Source: Luscinia megarhynchos
Lineage: Eukaryota > Chordata > Aves > Passeriformes > Turdidae
DNA length: 64,000 bases
NCBI GenBank assembly: GCA_034336665.1
Contig: JAPFBE010000003.1
Coordinates: forward strand, 64,213,352 to 64,277,351
Reading direction: 5' to 3'
The notes under the pieces are model-generated. The model was not told the DNA's origin. It saw nothing but the letters and a program-made list of their open reading frames with translations, and did not search any database. Positions 40,620 through 53,100 of the stretch are shown here, in pieces (within the stretch, counting starts at the first letter, position 1; every line of letters begins with the position of its first letter). A program made the position numbers and the translations under genes.

Positions 40620-40925
40620 TTGTTGAACATGGATCATCAAAGAAGGCAGACCCTGTCCTGGGCTGCATTAGGCACAGCACTGCCAGCAGGTGGAGGGAGG
40701 AGATCCTGGCCCTCTGTTTGACATGGTGAGGCCACACTGCTGTGTCCAGTGCTGGGATTTTTAGTACAAGAGGTATGGACATGGTGGAAAGAGCCCAATG
40801 AAGGGCCATGAGATGATGCAGAGACTGGAGCATGTCTCCTGAGGAAAGCTGAGAGAGGTAGGACAGTTCAGGCATCTGAAAAGAAGGCTGAGTGGGGATC
40901 ATGTGCATATATCAAAGTACATACC
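40620..40925 (+). mobile_element. CR1 LINE fragment, end of ORF2, plus strand
   Basis: The order of blocks follows avian CR1 ORF2 near its C-terminus: 'ctgggctgcattaggcacagca', 'gccagcaggtggagggaggagatcctggccc', 'gtgaggccacactgctgtgtccagtgctggg', 'gagatgatgcagagactggagcatgtctcc', 'gaggaaagctgagagaggtaggacagttcag' and 'gaagaaggctgagtggggatc' type stretches. Both ends are truncated, and the 3' terminal octamers are missing. A 112-codon ORF on the opposite strand (40570-40908) is an antisense artefact of this copy. Confidence 0.92.
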
Positions 40926-43900
40926 CTTTCTGGGAGTTAAATTCAATAACAGCTTCAGGCTGCTATGCATGTTAAAGGGCCCAGAGTTTGTATGTTCCAC
41001 CTAATCTCAATTCTTTGGTACATGAGAAAAAACAACCTGCAGAAATGTGATTGAACATGACACATTTTGAAGAATGGGAGGAGTTGGGAGCTGTACAGGC
41101 AGGGAGGATCAGAATGCTTCTGAAGAGGATGGTCTAAGCAAACCACACATTCAGTGATCCTTTAGTCTGTGCTGAGAGCCCACCAATAATGAGTCCAGGT
41201 CAGGATTCCTCAGTCAGGAAAGCCACTTACAGTGGCTTACACAGTGTCAGCAGCACAGGTAACCACAGAGCATGTTGGACAGAAACTCTGCTCCTTGAGC
41301 AGCTCTTCAGGTTTGGCTCTCCTCCACTGACAGCTGAAGAATCTCATTAAGCTACAAAGGACAGAGAGAGAAGGAGAGTGCCAGGCACCCTTATGAGTCC
41401 CAACAACAGCATGTGCTTGTCTGAACAAATGGCTGCAGAGTGTAGAAACACACGGAGTGAATATTAACACTGCCTGTGCAGAAGACAACAGTCAGAAATG
41501 GTGTTGACCACATGTTGGAAAGACACCATAAACCCTCCTGGGCTGGCGTGTCCAGGCCAGCAGCTACTGTGTCAATACAGGACTGCGGGCCACTCCTCTG
41601 TTTCATTGACAATACCATCCTTTTTTATAAAAATTGCCAATTCTTTTTCTCAGAATAAGACCCAAATAATATCATATTAAAGCAGCTGTCATTGGCCAAA
41701 CAAAATAATTTTTAACTCAAACTATTTAATTTTCTTTTATCATAAAAGGGGTTGGTTTTTTAAAATGCTTTTTTGTATGTTACCATAACGGGGCAGGACC
41801 GGGGTGTTACATTTCCAGTTCATCTGAAATGAATTTAAACTTCCTCTCCAATTTTTTTTTGTTCAGGCAGCAAATTTACAGCCTTTACAAAACAAAAAAA
41901 TTATTCCTGCTGTTTTCTAGAAGCACAAATCAAATTCTCTTAAATAATTTTTGAGTACTGCAGGTGTAAAGTGTTGTTGCAGCTAAAGCAAACATAGTTT
42001 AAAAAATGGCATTTTTACTGAGAAATAAATCTATAATTTGGGCTAAGGAGAACAGTCAAAGTGGTTGTCTGTAAACCCTGAATATGACTGTCCTGAACAC
42101 AGGAACTTACAGGTTACAGGGAAATATATTGCTACTTTTTCAGACTCACGTGTGAACACAAGAGCAGAAAGAGACTCGATTTGCTGTCAGGTCTCGTTTC
42201 TCAGGTAACAAACAGATTAAATCTGCTCTATTTTTGTGGACTTTCCCACCACATCAATCACCCCAATTTCCTGTCATTTGTACCATGACTATTTTGACTC
42301 ACACTGATTACATGTTCTTGCAACACCCATCCCCCAAGACATCTTTTGTGGTATTTTTAATATCAGCACTTTGGTTGTTTGTTTGTTGGAAGGCTGTGTG
42401 GTTTCCTTTGTATTCTTTCAGCTGGTTTGAGGGTTGTTTCTGCTCCTTTTGTAATTACATGCACCTTTGTGTGTTTATGTTAAAGGAGTTCGGGTCCAAG
42501 CAGGACTTGGACAAGTTGAAATTATTTTTCTGCCTAAAGGAGTTAATCTCACTATCTCTGCTTGAGGGAATAATGAGGTCAGAATTTTTACAAATAACCT
42601 TTGCATTATAGCAACAGATACTTTTAGGAAATATTTTCTGCAAAGCATGACCCCCAGTAGCAAATGCCAGATATATATTTTCCAAGATACACTGTCTGAG
42701 AAAAGACTGTGAAAGCATAAGCCTAGGTAGGATTTAAATAAACTGCATTTATGATTTGTTATAAACATGGCTGGGCATTTTAGGATCAGGAATGTTGCCT
42801 CCTCCAACATTTCTGACTGGTCTTTGGACAACAAAGAGCACAACATCTGCAGTTTCCTGAATATCTTGTTGAATGAAGCAGGTAAATAAAATAATGAGAA
42901 TGTATAGTTAAATCCTTCCAAGAACAGATTATTTTCTTATTCTAATTAGCTCCAGGAAATTTCCTTCTCACTGTGCTGAGCAAGATGCATGTTGGAGCAG
43001 AGTAGCTCTAACCCAGAAATCTGTGTTGCAGTCACTAAAGCTACAAAAAAAATGGCTGTGATGTTCAGCAGCTCTCAGCATTTGGGATTCACTCTCAGCC
43101 CTCATTGGCAAAGTGGCACACTTGAGCCTTTTTTCTGTCTTGACTTCTTGCCTTATAAGCTTTCCCTTATAGGAACTGCTTCTCACTTTGTACATGGCAA
43201 ACTCCCAGGCTCAGCCCTAATGGAAAACCACGTGGCTCACACTGTGGTTCATCAGATGTTTCCCCTGGCAGCTCTTCTGATGTAAACAGCTCTCCCTGCC
43301 CTTGTCCAGAGACATTCCTGCTTGCCTCCATGCCATCCCCTTCAGTTTTACTGCACAGCTGCTTGCGGCACTGTGAGACAAACCAAACCAAGGAACTCAT
43401 TAAATGACTCCAGGGTAAAAATAGCCTTGGGGAGCGGATTTTAGGATAGTTTTGCTCAGAATGAGTTGACCAATAGTGATCAGTTAGCAAATCATGTTTG
43501 CTATGAGACCATAAATATCTAAATGAGGAGATGATACAGAGACAGAAACAAGTTTGGGGGAAGGGGAGATCGATAGGAACAGCTTAGATCAGTTTTGCTG
43601 CCAGGAGCAGGGTCTGTGGAAAAAATCCCCAAAAAATTTTTAAACTTGTTTTTGAACACCCTCCATTTTGTGACTGCAAGAGTAAGGGCCTCTAGTTACA
43701 ACACTGCTTACAGAGCGAGTGTTTAATACATCAGCAGCTTGGCAAGATTCTTTGTGGTTCTCTTTCTTTGAGGGACCATCTGGCTCCAACCACTGCTACC
43801 CAGTATAATGAAATATTAGACTCATCCAAATCATGTGAGTTTCAGATATGTGTCATGAAAAGAGTCCAACACTTGGGGCTGTTTGGTTGGATTATTTTCT

Positions 43901-44649
43901 CTCCTTTTCCCTCTGTGCATATTTATTTCATTAGATTTATCTCTGTTTTATTTTCTTTCTCTTCATGACTGTAGTTTTTTTTTTTTTAGACTCCAGATGA
44001 AGTGTCACCAGATAATATTTAGAAAAGAGCCTTTTGATTTCTTAACATTTGTTCTATAAATAACTTGCTGTATATGTGGAACTGAGGTAGACACTAGCAA
44101 GAACTCTAGCAGGCAAACATGTATTGCCAAGGAAATAGATACAGCATGACTGAATACTCAGTCTTCTGAATCTTTCATTTCTATTACTTTTTCATCTGAG
44201 CAGACAATTTTTGGAAGAAGCATCTGAAATAGACATATTTTACCTGGCAGCTCAATTTCTATGCACTTACAGTAAGCTGATCAGTGCCAGCCATCTCAAC
44301 ATCAGCAAATGCTGCCCATAAAACACTATTCTATTGTTGGCAAATTACTTCTATTTTTTAAATAGCTGAAAGTAAGTCACAGTCTGCCCTACATTGAACT
44401 CTGTGATTCAGATTTATTCCTAGACTAAAGATAATGCAATACCCATAAAGCATTGTTTGCTCTACGTCTTACACATCAAACCAGGGATTTTTAAACTGCT
44501 ATTTCACTATAGTTTTCTGAAACCCATCTTGCTTTTGTATTTGCATGGCTTGAACATATCCCAAGTTTCTCTACTTTGTTGTTTAAAATAAGGCTTCCTC
44601 CTTAATGCATAGCCCATAATGTTAAAAATCTAATGCAATCAGGGGTGAG
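40926..44649. other. Unique non-coding DNA
   Basis: No supported gene. Contains the 148-codon minus-strand ORF 42475-42921 and overlapping ORFs at 42989-43490 in a slightly GC-richer stretch. None resembles a known protein. A T-run lies near 43976-43988. Confidence 0.5.
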
Positions 44650-45520
44650 CCAGACCAGCTGATACTTGTCTCACTTCAAGAACGAAAGGACAGCTACCAG
44701 TTGACTGCACATTCCAAAGTGAAAAAGCTTGAGCAAGCATGGCAGAAGTCCAGAGTGGCTGAATGGGGAATTCCTGATGGAGCTCATACACAAAAGGAAA
44801 GACCACAAGACCTGGTCAGATCCAGGAGAAATGTAGAAGCATTTCCCAAGTGTGCAAGAAGGGGATTAGGAAGGTCAAAATTCAGCTGGAGTTAAAACTA
44901 GACAGGGAGGTGAAGGGCAAGGAAGTTCTTCTGTAAGTACATCAGCAGTGGAAGGAAGGTTTGGGAAAATCTGGTTATTTGGACACAGGACTTAGTGACA
45001 AAAGCCATTGAGAAAGTCTGTTTCCACTGGTTGACTTGCCCTCTGGCATACCAGTTCTCCAAGGCTACTAGCAGAATCTGTTAGGGAGAAGTAGGAGAGG
45101 AAGGACACACTCAAAGATGCTGCAGCAGCTGGCCAATGTCACTACAAAGATTCACTTTCATCATTTCTGAAAGGTCATGGTGATCAGGGCAGTTTTCACG
45201 TTACTGGAAAAAGGAACATGTGACACTGCTATTGAGGAAGGGGCAGAAAATCCATGAAATTACAGGCTTCACTCTCTCAGGGTCCTGGGAAAATTATGTG
45301 GCAAATCTTCAGTCATTTTCAGATACACGATTAAGAAGGTGACTGGGAGCAGGCAGCAAATCATAAATTTCTTTCTGGGGTTCAATTGCTAGCTCCACAC
45401 ACAATGGGGACAGCAGTGGATGCTGTATATCCTGATTTTAGCACAGACTTCTATGAGGTCCACAGTAATTTCATAGAGAAACTGGTGTGACACAAACTGA
45501 GTAAGTGGATGATTAAGGAC
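44650..45520 (+). mobile_element. CR1 LINE fragment, central ORF2 including reverse transcriptase
   Basis: A long, strongly decayed CR1 piece in plus orientation. It runs through the linker after the endonuclease domain ('tggctgaatggggaattcctgatggagctc', 'gaaggtcaaaattcagctgga', 'aagtacatcagcagtggaaggaa') into the RT domain ('ccaatgtcactac', 'aggggcagaaaa', 'aattacaggcttcactctc', then 'gcagtggatgctgtatatcctgattttag'). The last block corresponds to the start of the RT palm region. Frameshifts and stops break it, and only a 64-codon stretch (44701-44895) stays open. It is the largest recognisable transposon piece in the window. Ends are approximate. Confidence 0.85.
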
Positions 45521-47685
45521 AGCTGTCATACTATGGAATGAACTGTAAACTCATCTTTAGTAGGTAAGAGATTGTTTTAAAACTGGTATTCATAGAAATA
45601 ATGAAAATAACCAACATACAGTAAGAATTAAAGTACAAAGAAAGTCTTGCTTCCACATGAACATACAGATACTCCCAAAGAAGATTAAGCATTCCTTTAC
45701 GTTTGGATAAGTCCCCTATAAATTAGTAGAGGCAGCCAAACTTCCAAATATAAAAAAAATCAAGGAAGAATTTGAAAGAAAAACATTCCCAAGAGAAGAT
45801 GGGATGATCAGAAGAAATGTATGCTGCCCATTTTGCAAGCAGAGTAATCTGTGTTCCAAATTACTTAGGTAAAACCAATTTTCCATGTTATGTCTTCACA
45901 TCCTGGATCTTTTTTCAGCCCTTGTTCTCATTTTATCAATTAGTGCAACATTATTATCATCAGCAGTATGTTTGTTGGGGCAGAGCTAAGACCTTTGTAC
46001 AGCTGCACGTCACTCTTGTCATGGAGCACAGTTTTCCTGCATCCATTTCTCAAGGCAGTTAAGTTTATGTAAATGTTTATGTATTACACCACCACAAATG
46101 GAAGTTATAGCAGTGTTTTAATTCATATATTTCAGCCTCTCTATAACTTCATGACTCTGATTTCACTCCTTCAGGGGTCAACACTTCTGGGGTTAACACT
46201 TTCATTTAAGCCACTGTCAGTGACTTAAGAAACTACAAATGGATTTATCAACGTGAAGTATTTTATATTACATTGAATTGGCTCTTCATCCTACCATTGA
46301 TGCTTTTCATTAAATAAGTCCAATGCAAGTCAACACTTCATTGACTCTGGTTTCAGTGAAAAGAAATTCAAAGAAATATAAGTCCAACTTTAAAAAAAAA
46401 CCAAAAATCACAATTTCAATTAGACTTTTACTTGGATAACTCTCTTGCTTCTCACTTCATTTTTTTTAGGTTTTTTTTTCTTTTACAATTAACTGAGAAA
46501 AAGAGGAGGCGAGCAAGTGAAAGAGATCTATACTGGAAGGGGTAAGCAAGTTAAAGGGGTCTACATTAAAGAGCAACGTTTCTTTGAGCCACTGATCTGC
46601 TTTGGATGTGCTTTCTTCAGCCCCAGTCAGAAAGGCTACACTGAAAGGTGGCAGAATGCAGAACAGCATTCATTTCACAGCATTAACAAATACTGCTGAA
46701 GTAAACAGTCCAAAATTTTTAAGACACGCAATACTTCTCAATATATATTAATAAACATTTATCTCTTCCACCTACCACAGAAATAAGGTCCAAAATAGAA
46801 TAGTCCTCAATTCCCAGAAGGATCAGGAGTTTGAGTAGCTTAAAAGTATCAAACTTTAATTTACAATTTGATACATATATGGCTGTGGTCCTGGGTTACC
46901 TTTCAAAACATGATACCAGGAATAAACCTTGAAAATCTATTCCAAATCCTAGAAATTATACTTGAGGGGACAAATCTCCTTTTGCAAAGCTAGTGACTAG
47001 ATGGTCTTAAAGTGTGTTTCCACTTCTTTTTAAGACTTTAAAAAGTACATATATGTTTAATAAATTCCTAATAACTTCTACAAATATCTCAAACCACACC
47101 AGTACATCATTTACATTTAACCAAAAGAATCAACTGTTTCTTACCTTGCAAAACCTTACATCAGAAATTGTTATTTATATTACCAGAGCCTTGAACTTGG
47201 TGAAGTGTATTCATAATTCCTAAATAAGGTCCAGAGGGAGACCCTATGAGAGACCAGCCAGTATCTTCTGCTCCCTCTTATCCTGATGGGAGATGTGGAA
47301 CAAGCAGAAGAGAATGAATCCTGCTGACACGAGGCCCCTGGTGCACAATCAAGTCACAAAGGAAAAGATTCAGAAGCTGAGGGACAATCCTTCTATTCAG
47401 TCCCAGATTTCCTCCACTGATTCCCTAACCATGGAGGAGTGCTCCTGACACTGAGACTAGCAGGTGGTACAATAACAGAGAGACAGAAAACATCCCCAGG
47501 GTGACCTAATAAGAGGAAAACATATTAGGGTTGGATTTGTTCTGTATTAATTCAGCTTTTCTGGTTTCTGTGTAGGTGACTATCTTTCCACATTCAGATG
47601 AAACATTTCAGTAAAGTGAAGGTTTGAGCAAACCTTCATAGCAAGTTGGAACTGAATGAAAACCTACTTTCTACCCCCTGTAACA
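45521..47685. other. Unique AT-rich non-coding DNA
   Basis: No gene or repeat recognised. Confidence 0.5.
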
Positions 47686-47770
47686 GTTAGGGTTAGGGTT
47701 AAGGGTTAGGGTTAGGTGTAAGGGTTAAGGTTAGGGGTTAGTATTAGGGGTTAGGGGGTTAGGGTTGGGA
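47686..47770 (+). repeat. Interstitial telomeric repeat, (TTAGGG)n and variants
   Basis: About 85 bases made of perfect TTAGGG units and close variants (TTAAGGG, TTAGGTGTAAGGG, TTAGGGG, TTAGTATTAGGGG). The G-rich strand is on the plus strand. The first four GGG runs (47690-47711) satisfy a G-quadruplex pattern with loops of 3 to 4 bases. The left boundary after 'cctgtaacag' is sharp, and the array fades into unique sequence after 47770. Short degenerate internal telomere repeats are known in bird and other vertebrate chromosomes. Confidence 0.96.
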
Positions 47771-50125
47771 CCCTTGATACAAGATTTTTATCTTTTCACA
47801 GGAAAAAAAACACTCCAGACAATAACAAAACTTTCATTTGACAAATTAAATTAACTCTAATCTCGTTCTAGATCCTACACATTGGAGTCCAAGAAGGGGG
47901 AGTATTTTTTGACTAGTCACTTCACAGAATTGTGTATCCCACACTTCTGAGTCATACATCCTTTTATTATAATATTTTTTCACTTGGTCTGTTTTCTGTA
48001 GACTGTCATATTTGTCTTGTGATTAAATCCCAGCAGTTCCAGTAGCCCAGTAAAGGATATGACAAATCCCAGTTGTGGTTACTTACATCCTAGCCTCTTC
48101 TGAGCTTAACCTTTAAGAAGGATCCATTTGAGAAGGATTTGTGTATCTGCATTAGCATCATCTGTCAATACTAATTAGAATGCTAGCATCACATCTTGGT
48201 ATTCCTCTTTCCAAAGAAAATTGTCCTTGACCACATCTGGTTTTAGCAATGGGATGTTTAGTCAGACTCAAGCCATCGGTATCTACTTTAGGGTGAACCA
48301 TATCCTGCTCTCAGGCCCTTTTAATTCTCCACAGATGAAGATTTTGTCCAAGATGGTATCAATATCAGGGGTTGTTTTTGCCTATCATTACTTGACCAAG
48401 GGAATTCTTCCCATCTAGGCTTCTGCAGCACACACCCACCTTTACTTCCCTAGTGATTATCTTTGCTAGTGAGGGCTGCAATAGTAAAGACTGGTTGGCA
48501 GACAGTTTGCAGCCAGGGTAGTAAAACTCAGCATATTCTCTGGGGCAGCAAAGGAGAGCTGGGAATTACAACATTATGGTGACATCTCTCAGTACTAAGT
48601 GAGGAGTCAAGCACAGGGTAGATCAGCAGGGACACACATACAGCTCTTAGCTTCTCTAGGGGGTGTTTCAGTCACATAGCTTAACTCCTAGGATTCCCAG
48701 AGGTTTTCCAACTTCAGCACAGAGTGTCCTTTGAAACAGCTTGTACTTCCTGACCTGAAAACTTAGGTATGTTTTGAGAAATTGCAGCTGGCAACACCTG
48801 CAGTTGAGTTATTGCTGAAAAGCACTTCTAATTTGTACAACAAATTTGCCTAGACACTCCTAAAGGATTTGCCTGGAAGGTGTTTTCCCAACTCACAAAA
48901 CTTTATAAGCTTCAATAAATGTTCCTAGAAAACCTAACAGTTTTTTAAGATTTTCAGCAGCAGAAAAAATCCACAAGCAAACAGAAAAGAAAGCAAGAAA
49001 CTGTCAAGAACTTTGACTCAGAGTCTAGCAGTTGAGACCACTGCATTGCTTGTGAGACATCTTTGTGCTGTTCCTAAGCCCCATGCAAATTTATTTCTAT
49101 AAAGCAGGGTAATTGTAAAACCTGAAACTTGGAGAGAGAATAAGCAGAATTGGCTGTGCTGTGGAAAACAGAAGTTAAGTTGCTGGTATAAGTCCAAGAA
49201 AGATAAAATCCAAAAGGATAAACTGAAAGATGATAAACAATTATTTAATAATTAGATAGACACTTATAAAAGTCTTATTTGAGATAATGAAGGATTTGTA
49301 TGTCTTCTTATTCCTAGAAGCAATCCCACCCAAATTTCACTATACAAGATAGGCTTAGCTGGACTTTGATCTCATTAGTGCTTGAATGGACAGTGACATA
49401 CAATTCCTCCCCTCCAAGAGACCAAACTGTAGCTAGGGGTAATGTCAGGACAAAGTACCTAATCTAGTATTAAATAATTGGTAAGTTGGTTCCAATATTT
49501 CAGCTATAACCCTTGCAATTTTTCTCAGATCTTATAGCCCAAAGCATATTGTATGCATTTCATTTTACTCTTAATGCAGAAATTGGAAACAGACTAAAGC
49601 TATGGATGCCTGGAAATAAGCATAAATATTTGCTTCAGGCTTTTTCACTTATAATGGCATTTTTCACCTTTCCATGCTATACAGGCTTTTACTTGCCTAG
49701 AGTTCCTTCTGGCAACTTCATTTGGGTATTTTGAGTCATACAGAGTAACTTATTTATGGAAAAAGTTGAAGGTATATAACTTTATGTAGTTGTTTGAATA
49801 TAAATAAAATTATATTTTCATATATTTGACAAATATCAGCCCCTAATTCTTGTGAGTCATACACGAGTCTTCATCCCTACACTTCAAAACATTTTTTCTA
49901 AAATTATTTCCAGGTACAGTGTAACTATATCACTGATGCACCTTCTTTTTAGATGTGCCAGAAGCTCTACAAGCATTAATATCATATACTTGCATCATTC
50001 CATATTATATCACACCATGTATCATCTATGGGACCTAGAAGTAGAAGGCCAGAGCAAGGGCAAGGATAGGACAGGACCACAGAGGACAGTAATCTATTTC
50101 TTATCTCTTTAACTCTTGACATGGC
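47771..50125. other. Unique AT-rich non-coding DNA
   Basis: No gene or transposon recognised. Confidence 0.5.
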
Positions 50126-50148
50126 AAAAAAAAAAAAAAAAAAAAAAA
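50126..50148 (+). repeat. Poly(A) run of 23
   Basis: Twenty-three uninterrupted A's. A young, uninterrupted run of this size could be the tail of a retroposed copy, but I found no AATAAA just upstream and no recognisable cDNA. Avian CR1 does not use poly(A) tails, so it would need another source. Confidence 0.95.
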
Positions 50149-53100
50149 GTCTTTGGTTTAATTTTAAAACCCAAGGAAATTGATAAGTTCTGATATAATT
50201 CCATTTCTCTAAAAATCTAAATGTAATTGATTCCTTAAAGCAGTGTCAAGTTTTCCAGAAAACACTCTGATTTCATGGGTAGACAATCATCCTGAAGTCA
50301 CCTGATTTTCAGTTTGGCTGCATAGAAAAACATTAGTTTGTTACTAAACCATGTGATCCACATATGATCTTAGGGTATATTTAATATTAATCCATGTGGG
50401 AGAGAAGAAAACACCCTTCCTCTTGGATAGCAAATAAATTTGCAGTTTAAAGAAGTGAGGAAAAGATCTGCTTGTGAAGCAGCTCTGAGATACCAAATTG
50501 CCAGGGAGGTTTTGATCTGCATGTTCAGTGTTGTTTGTGGTCCATTTGTGTCAGTTTTGTGGAGAGTAGATGAAGATTTGTAAGTACATGGACAAACAAA
50601 CCCATTAGAAAAAGGAAAGCTCAAGCAAGCAGAAATACAAAAGTCTACATAAATCCCAATTAATAGCAGATTAAATAGTTCTTTAACAACAGGAACAAAC
50701 ATAATTACAGAAAAAATTGCATTCTGAAAGAAGTAAAAAAAACCAGGGTTCTGTATGCACAGCAAACATGGAATAAACCAGAGTATGCTTAAATTAATGT
50801 GAACCTCTGATTTCATTCAAAGTTTAAGAATTCTCCAAGTTCAAATCAGGCTAGAAATAGCATTAGGTTTTCTGAAAGCTACATCACAAAAGGAAAAACA
50901 CTGAACAAAGTTATGGACACTGTGAAGCCACTACACTGCTAATCAATGGCTAGAATTAATGAAGTAAGCAAATCCCATCCTAGGGTTAAGGATGTAGGTA
51001 CAGCAAGTGCTAAATGCTGACATTGTTTCAGTAGAAATGTTTGTCCACAGACACCACAAAAGATGCATATGGCCATAAAAGACTTTTTCCTTGTCCTCAG
51101 TGTTCTTGCTCACCCAAGAAATTCATAAACAGTCTCATAAAGAGTTCCCTAGTGTAAGGGTGTAAAACGTGGATGTGTGGTGAAACCAGAATGAAACACT
51201 CAAAGCTGAGTAAATCATTCAGCCAAACAAAAAACATCTGGATGCATCAATCCAACATTCTTTCTCATCTGTATCTCTTGTTTCTTTTAATTGTGTGTTT
51301 TTCTCTGTGAATCTATCTCCTGTCATCACCACATTGCTTTGTGAACTCCCTCTTTACCAAAATATTTGTCAAGAGCTCCAGCTTCCCTACTCTGCACCAA
51401 GACTCTCCTTCTTTTGCTCTTGATTCCCCAGGACCTTTCAAGATCCAGGATAGAACCTGCCTCCCTGTGACTTGTGGAATTAGTGAATTTTATGATATAA
51501 ACATAGTTTCTAGCGGGTATTTCTGACACATATAAATCCAGAACGTATTCTGAATCCTTGAATCTCTATTCATGGTACATGAAAACCCAGGAGCAAGTGC
51601 TAGAGCAATCAGTGTGGTCTGACATCTGAAACTGTTCATTTGATGCTGGAAAAAAAAGTACTCATCTCAATATGCAATCTTTCTACTGCTGTAGAAAGCG
51701 AAGACATGGAATGATGTCTCAAGGTTTTTTCTCTGTTCTCTTAATGTTTCTATTTTTCCTTAATTGCTGAACAATTGCCTCTCAGGAGTATTCTGTCAAG
51801 GATAGATGCTGTTTTGCTGAGCATATGAAGCATGCTCACATAACGGGTTTGAGACTTTAGAAATAAGTCATGTGGGTTCTTTACAGCCTACTAATTAATA
51901 ATAATAATAAACATTCCTAGTTTCCTCAGTGGAGTATGTATTCTTGGCTCAGCTGAAGAGGCAATACCTTCTGCAGATCTGTGCTACAGAATATTGCTGC
52001 TGTTTAAAACAATATTATTTGAAACAGGCATTGCAAACTAGCCCAGATTAGGAATCCCATGATGTTTGTCCCATCTGTTCCAGCTGTGCTTCATTAAGAT
52101 CTGCTCCAGCAAGCTTTTCAGGTATCTATCTGTATGTCTCTCACAGTGTAGTCTGTAAGCTGCCTTTCAGGTCATACAGTGATTGCCTATTGCCAAATTA
52201 CCAATAAGGCCACCAAAATAGATTGGTGAATTTTAACCACGAGAATGTGTGGAAAATCAATGTTTATCTCAGGATTAATGAGAAATAATGCTCCAAAGAC
52301 CAAGGAAGTAAACATGCCCTGAAAACTGTTTTCTTTTTTATAGATCACCTGACTCAGATGTAGAAAAAAATTTTCAATTATAGCAATACAGTATTGCTTC
52401 ATCAATGACACAACTTCATCTCTTGAAAATGGAATAAATTCACATCCCTAAAAGTATAGGAACTAATTTTCATGCATTAGAGAGGTTAAATTCTGGAAAT
52501 TTGAGGCAAACTGCTGTCTTTCGTCTTTTCCATTGTCTGATGACAAAAACATGCTTTTCTATCTAGAGAAACCCATAAAACAGATTTATACTTTTCTTAC
52601 AGTTAGAACTTTTTTATAGTCCCTAGATGATATCCCAAAAGGGGTGGCAGCAGGAATGGAAGCAGGATAGGACTGGAGTGGAGGGAAACACACATTTTCT
52701 CCCAGTGTTACACAGAATGTGCTCTGTACCAAGCAATGACCTGACAGGCACAGGCTACAGGCACATTTCCCCTTCCTCTCCCTTTTTTTCTCCTTTTTTC
52801 CTGTCCCACAGTCATTTCCACTCCGAATTAGGAGGCAGGAGTGGAAGACCTGTGGCTGAGGATAGTTTAGGGTCTGTGACAAACCTGTAGATGACATTTG
52901 TTAGGTGACTTGCCCACTCATAAGGAGAAAGATTTCTTTTTTCCATTTTGCTTCGGTAGAAAAGTTGTGGGGTGCTGAAGCCCTCTTTTGCAGAGGAAAG
53001 AAAGGTGCAACCATAGCCCAAAGTTGAACACTGAGGCCACACTACTGGCAACTCAACACAGACTTGCAGTGGTGATGACAATCAATCATCTCAACAGATT

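Noticed and set aside
40570..40908. 112-codon minus-strand ORF
   Set aside because: Antisense of a CR1 ORF2 fragment.
42475..42921. 148-codon minus-strand ORF
   Set aside because: The length is near the chance limit for this AT-rich window. There is no recognisable domain, and another ORF overlaps it in a second frame.
50370..50816. 148-codon minus-strand ORF with hydrophobic N-terminal half
   Set aside because: Hydrophobicity follows from AT-rich codons. No family resemblance or supporting gene structure.
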